Shown: positions 7,676 to 15,886, counted from the first letter of the stretch. The stretch: DNA of 64,000 nt from Sphingomonas sp. SORGH_AS_0879 (GCF_030819175.1 NZ_JAUTBJ010000002.1:940001-1004000); one strand, 5' to 3'. Translations and numbers: made by a program. The notes: generated from the sequence alone by a model not told the origin.

Positions 7676-8170
7676 TCAGTCGCAAGCTACGTCCCAAGTT
7701 ACGTTCCAATTTGACTTGTCGATCTCGCGTATTCCGCCTTTAGAGTTTATGTGGCAATAGGTGAAATTGTTGCTCATTCCGAGTCGATACAAGATCCAGA
7801 AAATATGCAGCTGTCTATCGGATAGCTCTGATTCCCTTCCCTTCCATCTTAGCCGTAAATCATCGGCTTGCAGCCACTGATCTCGCGTCAGATTGATTTG
7901 AGGCTCACTAGGGATAGAAAGCACGCGACGGACGATCGAGGATCCAAAATTGTACAGGCGCTTGTCGATGATCCGATCGCCGTCTGGGCCGTACACGGCA
8001 TCACATGGCGGCAAATGCACGATGCGCTCGTCAAATTTTGACTCCTCGCCGGTCCACGTTTTCACAGCCGAAAAGAAATGACGCCCTATGATCTCGAAGA
8101 CATCCGGGATTCGTAGGTATCCAGGCGGCACGATGGTCGTGGAAAAGGCTATTTCGTTCCAGTAGGTCAC
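7676..8170 (-). CDS. Hypothetical protein of the element (164 aa)
   Basis: I do not recognise this family. The product is soluble and mixed in character, with PPGYLRIPDVFEIIGRHFF near the N-terminus, a central acidic/basic region and a C-terminal IFWILYRLGMSNNFTYCHIN. Base composition is clearly more A/T-rich than the flanking chromosome, indicating foreign origin. The start is GTG 8170, with GGGAGG about 8 bases upstream. It reads away from the integrase in the same direction. Before the IS3 insertion its stop would have overlapped or abutted the 6013-6420 gene, so the two probably formed an operon. Confidence 0.6.
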   Translation of the reverse strand: MTYWNEIAFSTTIVPPGYLRIPDVFEIIGRHFFSAVKTWTGEESKFDERIVHLPPCDAVYGPDGDRIIDKRLYNFGSSIVRRVLSIPSEPQINLTRDQWLQADDLRLRWKGRESELSDRQLHIFWILYRLGMSNNFTYCHINSKGGIREIDKSNWNVTWDVACD

Positions 8171-8260
8171 GTGCGCGCCTCCCAGCGCATCCGCATAATG
8201 GAAGGGGCGGCAGGCTGGGCGGGAACCAGCCGTTCGGGAGCTACCCTAGCCGCCCCAGCA

Positions 8261-9502
8261 TCACGCCTGCCTTTCAGCGAGCGCAATCACGTTGGTTTCG
8301 TCTGTCTCGGTCAGAACCTGTTGAATATGCGTTGCCCAGGCGTCGAGCGCGGTCCGTTTCTCGTCGGTCCATTCATGACGCTGGTACACACCAGCAACGC
8401 CGGATCTTGCACCGGACAGGTGATTCAGCACGGCCTCGGTCACCTCGAAGCGGATGCCCAGCCGCTGGAACCCGGTCGCCAGGGTACGGCGCAGGTCGTG
8501 CAGCCGCCAGCCGGGGATCGGTTCGCCACCGTCCTTGGCCAGCAGCGCGTCGATCTTTTCCTTGCCCTTGGAATGGGCTGTGAACGCCTTGTCGGCCTTC
8601 GTCGTGAACACCAGCCCCTTGCGCGGCCATTTGTCCCCCTTGGCCATCTTGTCGATCGTCTCGACTGCCAGTCGGCTGAGCGGCACGCTGTGGGGTTCGG
8701 CATTTTTCGTGCGCTCGCCTGGAATGCGCCACAGGGCCTTCGCGCGGTCTAGCTCTGTCCACGCCATGCCAGTCACTTCCTCGCGGCGCTGGCCGGTGAC
8801 GATCAACAGGCGGATGATCGGCCCGAAGCAGCGATGGCAACCGGGAGCCGCAAGCCAGACGCGGCGCAGTTCGTCGTCGGACAGGACGCGATCCCGCGCC
8901 TTCACTGGCGGCGGCGTCTCCATGCCCTCCATCGGCGATATGGAAATGTCGCCACGCCAGATCGCCCATTTGAACAGGCGCCGGAGGATCGCGAACACAT
9001 TGCGGCGTCCGGCCTGCTGATCGGCTGGCATGGCGTCGAACACCATGACGATGTCCGCGCGCGTGATGAGGGGCAGGGCCTTCTTGGCCAGCACCGGCTT
9101 CACATGGATGCGCAGCGACCGCTCGACGAGGGCGCGCCAGCCATCACCCTTGCACGACTTCAGGAAGCTATCGGCATAGGCGCTGAACGCCAGGTCGACC
9201 GCTTCCCGGCGGCGCTTCTTTTCCGCCTCGGCCGGATCGATGCCCTGTGCGATCAGGACCGACAGCCGTTCCGCCTCGGTGCGTGCTGTGGTGGGCGTCC
9301 AGGGCGATCCATGGCCGCCGATCGTGAAGCGCTGGGTCTTCGCCTCGCGCCCGCCCATCCGGTATTGCAGGACATAGGACAGCGCCCCGGCCGGGGTGAT
9401 CTTCACCCCGAACCCCTTCAGGTCTTCATCCCACAGGAAGGCGGCCGACGGCCCCGGACGGAGCGCGTCGATCGTCCTTTTATTGACCTTTCCCGTCGGC
9501 AT
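8261..9502 (-). CDS. int: Tyrosine recombinase / integrase of the trmB-targeting element
   Basis: A 413-residue site-specific recombinase of the P4/DUF4102 type. The N-terminal arm-binding domain reads KVNKRTIDALRPGP...LWDEDLKGFGVKI (about 1-90). A core-binding SAM-like domain follows (about 100-190), then the catalytic domain with Arg in TGQRREEV, His-x-x-Arg in HDLRRTLA, LNHLSG and the nucleophile Tyr in VYQRHEW near the C-terminus. All expected residues are present, so it should be active. ATG 9502 is preferred over an upstream in-frame start at 9520. Its promoter region overlaps the tandem arm sites (9515-9536), which suggests autoregulation by bound integrase. Confidence 0.93.
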   Translation of the reverse strand: MPTGKVNKRTIDALRPGPSAAFLWDEDLKGFGVKITPAGALSYVLQYRMGGREAKTQRFTIGGHGSPWTPTTARTEAERLSVLIAQGIDPAEAEKKRRREAVDLAFSAYADSFLKSCKGDGWRALVERSLRIHVKPVLAKKALPLITRADIVMVFDAMPADQQAGRRNVFAILRRLFKWAIWRGDISISPMEGMETPPPVKARDRVLSDDELRRVWLAAPGCHRCFGPIIRLLIVTGQRREEVTGMAWTELDRAKALWRIPGERTKNAEPHSVPLSRLAVETIDKMAKGDKWPRKGLVFTTKADKAFTAHSKGKEKIDALLAKDGGEPIPGWRLHDLRRTLATGFQRLGIRFEVTEAVLNHLSGARSGVAGVYQRHEWTDEKRTALDAWATHIQQVLTETDETNVIALAERQA

Positions 9503-9514
9503 TTCGTGCCCCGC

Positions 9515-9536
9515 CAGCAATCACCTGGCAATCACC
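9515..9536. repeat. Right tandem 11-bp repeats, probable integrase arm sites
   Basis: CAGCAATCACC and TGGCAATCACC follow each other directly, matching the pair at 3421-3442 in sequence, spacing and orientation. They lie immediately upstream of the integrase start and about 90 bases from the right att core. Confidence 0.6.
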
Positions 9537-9622
9537 GTAGCGGGAAGTGGGGGGAACATCAAGGAAACGCCGGGATGAGGGTACGAGAGGGGAGGGGGTG
9601 AACGAAGCTGGAACAGGAGGGC

Positions 9623-10303
9623 CTAGCGCCGGATATACCTGAAATACCACACCTCATGTCCCTGGCGCCGCGCCTTGCGTTCGTAGCGGGTTTCGGGCCA
9701 GTCGGCGGGGCGGGTCAGGAAGTCGGTCGGCGTGCGCGCCTGCCAGGCAAAGTCTTCCCGCGCGTTCATGATCATCATCGACCAGTGGCAATAGGTCGGA
9801 TCGTCGGTGCCGAGGCGGAACTCGCCACCCGATTTCAGCTTGCGCGCGATGGTGTCGAGCGGGCCGTGGTTCATCATCCGCCGCTTGGCATGGCGCGCCT
9901 TGGGCCAGGGATCGGGATGGAGCAGATAGACCCGCTCCAGGCTGGCATCGGGCAGCCGCTCGATCACCTCCAGCGCGTCGCCCATGTGCAGGCGGACATT
10001 GCTCAACTCGCGGTCGCGGATATGGCCGAGCGCGCCGACCACGCCGTTCAGGAACGGCTCGCAGCCGATGAAGCCGGTGCCGGGCGCGGCTTCCGCCTGG
10101 CCGGCCAGATGCTCGCCCGCGCCGAAGCCGATCTCGACCTGTAGCGGGCGGTCGTCGCCGAACAGCCGTTTGGCGTCGAGCGGCCCGTCCTCGGGCACGC
10201 TGAGGCCGGGCAGCATCTCCTCGACCAGCGCGGCCTGGCCCTGGCGCAGCTTGTGGCCCTGTCGCCGACCATAAAGGCGGCGGATCGTCGTCGGATCGTT
10301 CAT
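9623..10303 (-). CDS. trmB: tRNA (guanine-N7)-methyltransferase
   Basis: TrmB methylates guanosine-46 of tRNAs using S-adenosylmethionine in the cytoplasm. The 226-residue product shows the family blocks VEIGFGAGEHL (SAM-binding loop), GCEPFLNGV, LLHPDPWPKARHAKRR (catalytic region) and GTDDPTYCHW. The start is ATG 10303 (MNDPTTIRRLYGRRQGH); longer in-frame extension upstream lacks family similarity. Its last nine codons including the stop are supplied by the integrated element, with the original end now 6.3 kb away, but the protein sequence is unchanged and the gene should work. Confidence 0.95.
   Translation of the reverse strand: MNDPTTIRRLYGRRQGHKLRQGQAALVEEMLPGLSVPEDGPLDAKRLFGDDRPLQVEIGFGAGEHLAGQAEAAPGTGFIGCEPFLNGVVGALGHIRDRELSNVRLHMGDALEVIERLPDASLERVYLLHPDPWPKARHAKRRMMNHGPLDTIARKLKSGGEFRLGTDDPTYCHWSMMIMNAREDFAWQARTPTDFLTRPADWPETRYERKARRQGHEVWYFRYIRR
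9627..9651. other. Right attachment repeat inside the 3' end of trmB
   Basis: The 25-bp core covers the last codons of trmB (WYFRYIRR). The single difference from the left copy, and the adjacent CGC/CGA and TAG/TAA differences, leave the encoded protein unchanged. The element therefore carries a synonymous trmB tail that restores the gene on integration. Confidence 0.85.
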
Positions 10304-10367
10304 CGCCGGGCCCTTAGCGCGGGGAGGGAGGGGAGCCAAGGCCGGGCTCGCTCGTTGGCGGGGCACG

Positions 10368-11171
10368 ATGGAACAGAATGAAGGCGCGTCTGGGGGCACG
10401 GCGCAAAAGGCGGCCGATGCCAAGGATCTTCACCGTGCCGTGCGCGAGGCGGGGGAGAGTGAACTCGACCGTCCGGCGGGCGCGCTGTTCTGGTCCGGGC
10501 TGGCGGCGGGGATCGCGATCCACAGTTCGTTGATCGCCGAGGGGGCGCTCCATGCCGGACTGCCCGATGCGCCGTGGCGCGGACTGGTCGCGTCCTTCGG
10601 CTATCCGGTCGGCTTTCTGGTCGTGATCCTGGGGCGGATGCAGTTGTTCACCGAAAGCACCATCACCGCGATGCTGCCGCTGGTGACCAGGCCATCGGGC
10701 TGGGCCTTGCGGCGGACGTTGCGGCTTTGGGGGATCGTGCTGCTCGCCAATCTGATCGGCACCGCGCTGGCGGCGGCGATGGTCGCGGGCGGGGCGCTGG
10801 GCAATGCCGAGATTCGCGAGGCGATGCTATCGGTGTCGGCGCGCATTCTGGAACTGGGCGGGTGGGAAACGTTCGTGAATGCGATCCCCGCCGGGTTCCT
10901 GATCGCAGTCGTCGCGTGGATATTGCCCAATGGCCGGACCCAGGCCTTCTGGATCATCCTGGCGATCACCTATGTCATCGCCATCGCCGGGTTCAGCCAT
11001 TCGATCGTCGGCGCGGACGAGACCTTCCTCCTGCTGTTCACCGGACAGGTCACGCTGGAGCGGGCGCTGTTCGGGCTGCTGATGCCTGCGATCCTCGGCA
11101 ACCTGATCGGCGGGGCGGGGCTGTTCACCCTGCTCGCGCATGGTCAGGTTCAGGGCGAAACGCGGGATTAG
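10368..11171 (+). CDS. Formate/nitrite transporter (FNT) family channel
   Basis: A 267-residue inner-membrane protein of the FNT family, whose members form pentamers that pass formate, nitrite or related small anions. Visible features are an N-terminal soluble stretch (about 1-35) and six hydrophobic segments, including GALFWSGLAAGIAIHSS, SFGYPVGFLVVILGRMQLFTE, VLLANLIGTALAAAM, IPAGFLIAVVAWILP and a pore-region AGFSHSIVGADE. It is divergent from trmB. The long N-terminus and distant pore loops put it in the YfdC-like branch rather than true FocA, so the substrate is uncertain. Confidence 0.85.
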   Translation: MEQNEGASGGTAQKAADAKDLHRAVREAGESELDRPAGALFWSGLAAGIAIHSSLIAEGALHAGLPDAPWRGLVASFGYPVGFLVVILGRMQLFTESTITAMLPLVTRPSGWALRRTLRLWGIVLLANLIGTALAAAMVAGGALGNAEIREAMLSVSARILELGGWETFVNAIPAGFLIAVVAWILPNGRTQAFWIILAITYVIAIAGFSHSIVGADETFLLLFTGQVTLERALFGLLMPAILGNLIGGAGLFTLLAHGQVQGETRD

Positions 11172-11180
11172 GGGGATGAC

Positions 11181-11394
11181 ATGGAGTTGATCCTGGCCGA
11201 GCCCCTCTCCTTCAGGGGATCGTGGCAAAACCCGCCAGACCATCCCGGCGAAGGCCGGGATCCCGTTGGGGGAGGCGTTGGTAAGCCGCTCCCATCGCGA
11301 CGTCACCGGACCCCGGCCTTCGCCGGGGTGGTGCGTGAAAAGGACAGGACGCTGATCTTTCGCAACGATCCCCTGTAGGGGGGATCAACTCCAT
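11181..11394. repeat. Nested inverted-repeat (MITE-like) segment
   Basis: The outer arms ATGGAGTTGATCC (11181-11193) and GGATCAACTCCAT (11382-11394) are exactly complementary. A second pair, CAGGGGATCGT / ACGATCCCCTG, lies inside. At the centre are two small palindromes, ATCCCGGC-gaag-GCCGGGAT (11242-11261) and ACCCCGGC-cttc-GCCGGGGT (11310-11329). There is no coding content. It fills the whole space between the FNT gene and metK. Confidence 0.7.
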
Positions 11395-11417
11395 ATCGAT
11401 CCGGCTTTAAAAAACGA

Positions 11418-11447
11418 AAAAGGGGAGCCGGAGCCCCCCTTTTCCTT
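11418..11447 (-). terminator. Rho-independent terminator of metK
   Basis: On the minus strand AAAGGGGGGCTCC pairs with GGCTCCCCTTT around a short loop, followed by a T-run (the A-run at 11409-11421 on the plus strand). It lies about 20 bases past the metK stop. Confidence 0.8.
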
Positions 11448-11465
11448 TTGCCGATGATGATCGGA

Positions 11466-12665
11466 TCAGGCGACGGCGGCCTTGATCCGGTCGACTAGGT
11501 CGGTCTTTTCCCAAGTGAACAGCGCGCCTTCCGCCTCGCGGCCGAAGTGACCATAAGCGGCGGTCTTCGAATAGATCGGCGCGTTGAGCTTCAGATGTTC
11601 GCGAATGCCCTTGGGCGTCAGGCGGACCAGCTTGGGCAGCGCAGCCTCCAGCTTGGCTTCCTCGACGGTGCCGGTGCCGTGCAGGTCGACATAGACCGAC
11701 AGCGGCTCGGCAACGCCGATCGCATAGGAAAGCTGGATGGTGCAGCGCTTGGCCAGGCCCGCCGCGACGACGTTCTTGGCGAGGTAGCGCGCGACATAGG
11801 CGGCCGAGCGATCGACCTTGGTCGGGTCCTTGCCGCTGAACGCGCCGCCGCCATGCGGAGCCGCACCACCATAGGTGTCGACGATGATCTTGCGACCGGT
11901 CAGGCCGGCATCACCATCCGGGCCGCCGATTTCGAACAGGCCGGTCGGGTTGACGTAGATCTGCTTGTCGTCCGGCAGCCAGCCTTCGGGCAGGATGTCG
12001 GTCAGGACCGACTTCACATAGTCGCGAAGCTTGGCCTGGCCCGCTTCGTTCGACAACTCAGCCGAATGCTGGGTCGACACGACGATCGCGGTCGCGCCGA
12101 CGGGCACGCCGTTCTCATAGCGCAGGGTGACCTGGCTCTTGGCGTCGGGCTCCAGAAAGGGGGCCGCGCCGGAATGGCGGTCGGCCGCCATCTTTTCCAG
12201 GATCTTGTGGCTGTAATAAAGGGTGGCGGGCATCAGGCCGGGGGTCTCGTCGGTCGCGTAACCGAACATGATGCCCTGGTCGCCCGCGCCTTCGTCCTTG
12301 TTGCCGCTCTCGTCCACGCCCATCGCGATGTGCGCCGACTGAGCGTGCAGGTTGTTCGAGAAGTCGAAGGTCTGCCAGTGGAAGCCCGACTGCTCGTAAC
12401 CGATCCGCTTGACGGTATCGCGCACGGTCTGCTCGATCTCCTCCAGCGCGCCTTCGGCCCACTGGTCGTTCTCGAACACGCCCTTGCAGCGGATTTCACC
12501 CGCCAGCACGACCTTGTTGGTGGTGGTCAGCGTTTCGCACGCGATGCGTGCTTCGGAGTCCTTGGACAGGAACAGGTCGACGATGGCGTCGCTGATCTGG
12601 TCGGCGACCTTGTCGGGGTGACCTTCGGAAACCGATTCCGAGGTGAAGATGTACGAGTTCCGCAT
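11466..12665 (-). CDS. metK: S-adenosylmethionine synthetase
   Basis: MetK makes S-adenosylmethionine from methionine and ATP in the cytoplasm. The 399-residue product shows the N-terminal [36 protein letters not shown], the P-loop-like [19 protein letters not shown] and the C-terminal GHFGRE motifs, all intact and of normal length. The start is ATG 12665 (MRNSYIF) because GAGG lies 8-11 bases upstream; an ATG four codons earlier has no ribosome site. It lies 42 bases downstream of lnt, and that gap is filled by an A/T-rich palindrome, so it probably has its own regulated promoter. Confidence 0.97.
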   Translation of the reverse strand: MRNSYIFTSESVSEGHPDKVADQISDAIVDLFLSKDSEARIACETLTTTNKVVLAGEIRCKGVFENDQWAEGALEEIEQTVRDTVKRIGYEQSGFHWQTFDFSNNLHAQSAHIAMGVDESGNKDEGAGDQGIMFGYATDETPGLMPATLYYSHKILEKMAADRHSGAAPFLEPDAKSQVTLRYENGVPVGATAIVVSTQHSAELSNEAGQAKLRDYVKSVLTDILPEGWLPDDKQIYVNPTGLFEIGGPDGDAGLTGRKIIVDTYGGAAPHGGGAFSGKDPTKVDRSAAYVARYLAKNVVAAGLAKRCTIQLSYAIGVAEPLSVYVDLHGTGTVEEAKLEAALPKLVRLTPKGIREHLKLNAPIYSKTAAYGHFGREAEGALFTWEKTDLVDRIKAAVA

Positions 12666-12681
12666 TCCCGTCCTCATAAGG

Positions 12682-12701
12682 ATATAAAGATAGCTTTATA
12701 T
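12682..12701 (-). promoter_or_regulatory. Palindromic operator upstream of metK
   Basis: ATATAAAG and CTTTATAT are exact inverted repeats separated by four bases, located 17-36 bases upstream of the metK ATG and 6 bases after the lnt stop. Such an A/T-rich palindrome stands out in this GC-rich DNA. It resembles the operators of ArsR-type regulators that control S-adenosylmethionine-cycle genes in Proteobacteria; the identity of the regulator is inference. Confidence 0.6.
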
Positions 12702-12706
12702 GTCCT

Positions 12707-14257
12707 CTAGCGACCGCGACGGCGGATGGCAACGGCGATCGCGGCCAGCGCCATGGCGATGGCCAGCGCCATGATATTGCCGATCCGGGAGAAGAGGGTA
12801 GGGGCCAGCGCGACGGGCAGGGGGGCTTCGGCGGCCCCGGCGGTCAGATGCGGGACGGTGGCGACCAGCCGGCCATCGGCGGCGATGATCGCGGAAATGC
12901 CGTTGGGCGTCGCGCGCAGGATCGGCAGCCCTTCCTCGATCGCGCGCATCCGTGCCTGCGCTAGATGCTGGGGCGGGCCCCAGCGCCCGAACCACGCGTC
13001 GTTGGAAGGGTTGAACAGCAGGCGCGGACGATGCGCCCGGTCGACCACCTGGCCCGAGAAGATGATCTCATAGCAAAGCTGCACCCCGACCGGTCCGAAG
13101 CCGGGTATGCGCAGATTGCGCGGGCCGGGCCCCGCGCTGAAATCCATGTCGCCGGGGACCAGGCGCGCCAGGCCCAGCGGCTTGAGCAGCCACGGCATGG
13201 GCAGATATTCGCCATAAGGCACGAGATGCGCCTTGTCGTAGCGGCCGATGATCCGCGCTTGCGACGAGATGGCGAACACGCTGTTGGCGGCGCTGGTCAC
13301 CTGGCGACGATCCGGCGAGAAGTTCAGCGCGGTGCCGCCGACCAGCGCGGTATCGCGCGGCCCCAGAACGCTGGCGATCCGGCGGCGATCCCAGAATGGC
13401 GGCGCATAGTTGAACCCGAAATAGGCCCAGTCGGGATAGCCGTCCTCGATCATGTCGCGCACCACGCCCTCTGGCCACAGGACCAGACGGGGGCGGGCGC
13501 CGGGACGGCCCGACAGCGCGATCAGCCGTTCGAGCAGGATCGGCCCGTCGCTCTCGCCCCGCTGATCCTGCGCGACATTGGGCTGGACGACCCGCACCAG
13601 CGGCGCGTCGGGTGCGGGATCGGGCGCGCGGGTGAGGGGGGCGGACAGCGCGGCGATCCCGCAGGCCGGGACCATCACCGCCGCCAGATGCCAGCGTCGC
13701 AGCATCGCCAGCCAGATCGCGCCCGCCAGCACCACCGTCAGCCCCGACAGCGCATAGGTGCCGACAAGCGCGCTGACCCGCGCCACGCCGATCACCGGAA
13801 GCCAGACGACCGACAGCGGGTCCCAGGCATAGCCGGTGAACAGCCGCGCTCGCAGATATTCGGTGGCGATCCACGCGGCCCCGAAGATCAGCACATAAGC
13901 CGCATCGGGGGCGGCATCGCGGCGCTTCCCGCGAAATCGCCATGCCACGCCCGCCGCCGCCATGGGGAAGATCGCCAGATACAGCGCCAGCCCGACCGCC
14001 GCGAAATAGCCGAGTACCGGCGGCATCTTGTCCTGAAAGTCGAAGGCGTGCTGGAACCAGTTGTTGTTGACGGTGAAATGCCCGACGCCGAACGCCCATC
14101 CCCGCCACAGCGCGCCCCGGATGTTCGGCGCATCCTGCACGAGCGCCAGCAGGACGATCAGCCCCGCGATGGACAGCGGCCACAGGTCGAGCGGCGCGAA
14201 GCCGCAGGCGGCGACGGCCCCGGCGATCAGGGCGATAAGAGCGGGATAGCGGGTCAC
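12707..14257 (-). CDS. lnt: Apolipoprotein N-acyltransferase
   Basis: Lnt adds the third acyl chain to lipoproteins on the periplasmic face of the inner membrane. The 516-residue protein has about seven to eight hydrophobic segments, most within the first 210 residues and one at the C-terminus, and a nitrilase-like domain at about 220-480. The catalytic triad is visible: Glu263 in LVLWPEGVV, Lys342 in GRYDKAHLVPYGEYLP and Cys395 in VQLCYEIIF. The GTG start at 14257 gives the normal length. In many Proteobacteria lnt follows corC; here it is separated from corC (19024) but precedes metK. Confidence 0.95.
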   Translation of the reverse strand: MTRYPALIALIAGAVAACGFAPLDLWPLSIAGLIVLLALVQDAPNIRGALWRGWAFGVGHFTVNNNWFQHAFDFQDKMPPVLGYFAAVGLALYLAIFPMAAAGVAWRFRGKRRDAAPDAAYVLIFGAAWIATEYLRARLFTGYAWDPLSVVWLPVIGVARVSALVGTYALSGLTVVLAGAIWLAMLRRWHLAAVMVPACGIAALSAPLTRAPDPAPDAPLVRVVQPNVAQDQRGESDGPILLERLIALSGRPGARPRLVLWPEGVVRDMIEDGYPDWAYFGFNYAPPFWDRRRIASVLGPRDTALVGGTALNFSPDRRQVTSAANSVFAISSQARIIGRYDKAHLVPYGEYLPMPWLLKPLGLARLVPGDMDFSAGPGPRNLRIPGFGPVGVQLCYEIIFSGQVVDRAHRPRLLFNPSNDAWFGRWGPPQHLAQARMRAIEEGLPILRATPNGISAIIAADGRLVATVPHLTAGAAEAPLPVALAPTLFSRIGNIMALAIAMALAAIAVAIRRRGR

Positions 14258-14335
14258 GGGCGCAGGATATGGCGCGTGGCTGTGACAGGAGCAATGCGGG
14301 ATGTGCGGCTATGCCCCTTCCACCATGCTGTCCGT

Positions 14336-14440
14336 GGTCCCCCAAGCACAGCTTGGGGAGGATTTGTGCAGCCCATTCCTCCCCAAGCTGTGCTTGGGGA
14401 GGGGGACCGCCCGGCAAAGCCGGGTGGTGGAGGGGCATAG
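14336..14440. repeat. Cluster of palindromes (CCCCAAGC...GCTTGGGG type)
   Basis: The unit CCCCAAGCACAGCTTGGGG occurs twice in inverted arrangement (about 14342-14360 and 14382-14400), followed by a trailing GCCCGGCAAAGCCGGG hairpin. It lies between the divergent lnt and VOC genes. Similar units occur at 30959, 44308 and 60899. Confidence 0.7.
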
Positions 14441-14485
14441 CTGCAAGAGGTGGAAAAACCCGCCCCCAGACCCTAGCTTCTCCTC

Positions 14486-14917
14486 ATGACCCTACGCCCC
14501 TTCCATCTCGCCTTCCCGGTCCACGATCTGGCCGCCGCCCGACACTTCTATGGCGAGGTATTGGGCTGCCCCGAAGGGCGATCCAGCGACCATTGGATCG
14601 ACTTCGACCTGTTCGGCCACCAGATCGTCGCGCATCTCGACCCCGCCGCGAAGCCCGTCGCGGTGGAGAATGCGGTCGATGGTCATCAGGTGCCCGTCCC
14701 CCATTTTGGCGTGGTCCTCACCATGCCCGACTGGGACAAGCTGGCCGCGCGGGTGGAGGCGGCGGGCATCGCCTTCGGCATCGCGCCCTATGTTCGCTTC
14801 AAGGGGCAGCCCGGCGAGCAGGCGACGATGTTCTTCCGCGACCCCAGCGGCAATGCCCTGGAGTTCAAGGCCTTTGCCGATGATTCGATGCTGTTCGCCA
14901 CGGAGATGACCGCATGA
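14486..14917 (+). CDS. VOC-family (glyoxalase/dioxygenase-like) protein
   Basis: A 143-residue single-module vicinal-oxygen-chelate protein. The repeated beta-alpha-beta-beta-beta units are recognisable by [20 protein letters not shown] at the N-terminus and [15 protein letters not shown] at the C-terminus. Candidate metal ligands are His7 (FHLAF), a His in the middle (PHFGVVL) and the Glu of LEFKAF. The substrate cannot be told. The stop overlaps the next ATG (14914-14917), so it is translationally coupled to the following small protein. Confidence 0.85.
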   Translation: MTLRPFHLAFPVHDLAAARHFYGEVLGCPEGRSSDHWIDFDLFGHQIVAHLDPAAKPVAVENAVDGHQVPVPHFGVVLTMPDWDKLAARVEAAGIAFGIAPYVRFKGQPGEQATMFFRDPSGNALEFKAFADDSMLFATEMTA

Positions 14918-15216
14918 GCGCGCCCATCTCCCTCGATATCCCGCACCAGCTCGGCAAGGCGGGGGTGCGCGAACGGCTGGACGGCGGCATCGGCAAGATC
15001 GGCAAGCTGATTCCCGGCGGCGCCACGGTCGAGCATCGCTGGGACGGCGATAAGATGCACTTCACCGTCGGGGCCATGGGCCAGTCGATCGGTGCGCAGG
15101 CGACCGTCTATGAGGACAAGGTTCATGCGGTGGTGAACCTGCCCGCCTTCCTGTCGCTCTTTTCCAGCCAGTTGGAGGCGGTGATCCGGTCGGAGGCGCC
15201 GAAGCTGTTGAAGTAA
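14914..15216 (+). CDS. Polyhydroxyalkanoate-system family small protein (PHA_gran_rgn type)
   Basis: A 100-residue protein that matches my memory of the family annotated as putative polyhydroxyalkanoic acid system protein: [20 protein letters not shown] at the N-terminus, a central [20 protein letters not shown] and a C-terminal helix ending EAPKLLK. It probably has a lipid- or granule-associated role; the function is not proven in the family. It starts at ATG 14914 within the stop of the VOC gene. No phasin or PHA synthase gene is nearby. Confidence 0.75.
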   Translation: MSAPISLDIPHQLGKAGVRERLDGGIGKIGKLIPGGATVEHRWDGDKMHFTVGAMGQSIGAQATVYEDKVHAVVNLPAFLSLFSSQLEAVIRSEAPKLLK

Positions 15217-15256
15217 GGGCGTGTCCTACGCCCGCTAAGGGGGAAAAGGGGGGTAT

Positions 15257-15886
15257 ATGGCGATTCACACCTGGTGGCTCTTCGTCGGGGCGGTCTTTCT
15301 GGTGTCCGGGACGCCCGGCCCGAATATGCTGCACATCATGACCCGCTCGGTCGATATGGGGTTGCGGCGCAGCGTCGCCGCCATGGCCGGGTGCCTGAGC
15401 GCGGTGGTGATCGTCCTCGCCGCTTCGGCTGCGGGCCTCACCACCCTGTTGCTGGCATTGCCGGGGGCGTTCGAGGTGATCCGCTATGCGGGCGTCGCCT
15501 ATCTGCTGTTCCTGGGCGTCAAGGCGTGGCGGGCGAATGTCGCACCCGTCGATGTCGGTGACGCGCCGATCGTGCCGAGTCTGTCGCGGCTGGCGGTGTT
15601 TCGCGGCGGCTTTCTGATCGGGATCAGCAATCCCAAGCTGATCCTGTTCGCGGTCGCCTTCCTGCCGCAGTTCATCAATCCCGCCAGGGCGCAGGTGCCG
15701 CAGTTCGCGATCCTAGTCGCGACCTTCGCGGTGATCGAGGCATTCTGGTACGTCGTCTATGCGTTCGGCGGGCGTTCGCTGTCGCGCTATATGAGCAGGC
15801 CGATGGTGAAGCGGGCGTTCAACCGGGTGACCGGCGTCATCTTCATGGGCTTCGGCCTGGCGCTCCTGAAGGCGAAGCCCGCCTGA
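15257..15886 (+). CDS. LysE/RhtB-family amino-acid exporter
   Basis: A 209-residue inner-membrane exporter. The N-terminus (LVSGTPGPNMLHIMTRSVDMG) carries the conserved GPN motif of the LysE/RhtB family, followed by GLRRSVAAMAGCLSAVVIV, a helix pair around 70-90 and NPKLILFAVAFLPQF, with about five to six membrane segments in all. Family members expel amino acids or analogues such as homoserine or threonine; the substrate here is unknown. A GGGGG-rich ribosome site precedes the ATG at 15257. Confidence 0.9.
   Translation: MAIHTWWLFVGAVFLVSGTPGPNMLHIMTRSVDMGLRRSVAAMAGCLSAVVIVLAASAAGLTTLLLALPGAFEVIRYAGVAYLLFLGVKAWRANVAPVDVGDAPIVPSLSRLAVFRGGFLIGISNPKLILFAVAFLPQFINPARAQVPQFAILVATFAVIEAFWYVVYAFGGRSLSRYMSRPMVKRAFNRVTGVIFMGFGLALLKAKPA

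Larger units (their letters stand above)
3320..9651. mobile_element. Integrated element at the 3' end of trmB (about 6.3 kb)
   Basis: The segment lies between two 25-bp direct repeats (3320-3344 and 9627-9651, one mismatch). The right repeat is the end of the intact trmB gene. The left one, on the minus strand, spells the same C-terminus WYFRYIRR followed by a TAA stop at 3316-3318. A tyrosine recombinase gene starts about 125 bases inside the right repeat, and tandem 11-bp repeats occur near both ends. Cargo: two membrane proteins, a toxin-antitoxin pair, two tiny genes, two unknown genes and an IS3-family copy. Several cargo genes (7676-8170, 4626-5473) are visibly richer in A/T than the flanks. 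No replication, capsid or transfer genes are visible, so it may be a satellite or a decayed island. Confidence 0.85.

Noticed and set aside
12640..12706. S-adenosylmethionine riboswitch upstream of metK
   Set aside because: Only 42 bases separate lnt and metK, too short for a known SAM riboswitch; the visible signal is a DNA-type palindrome.
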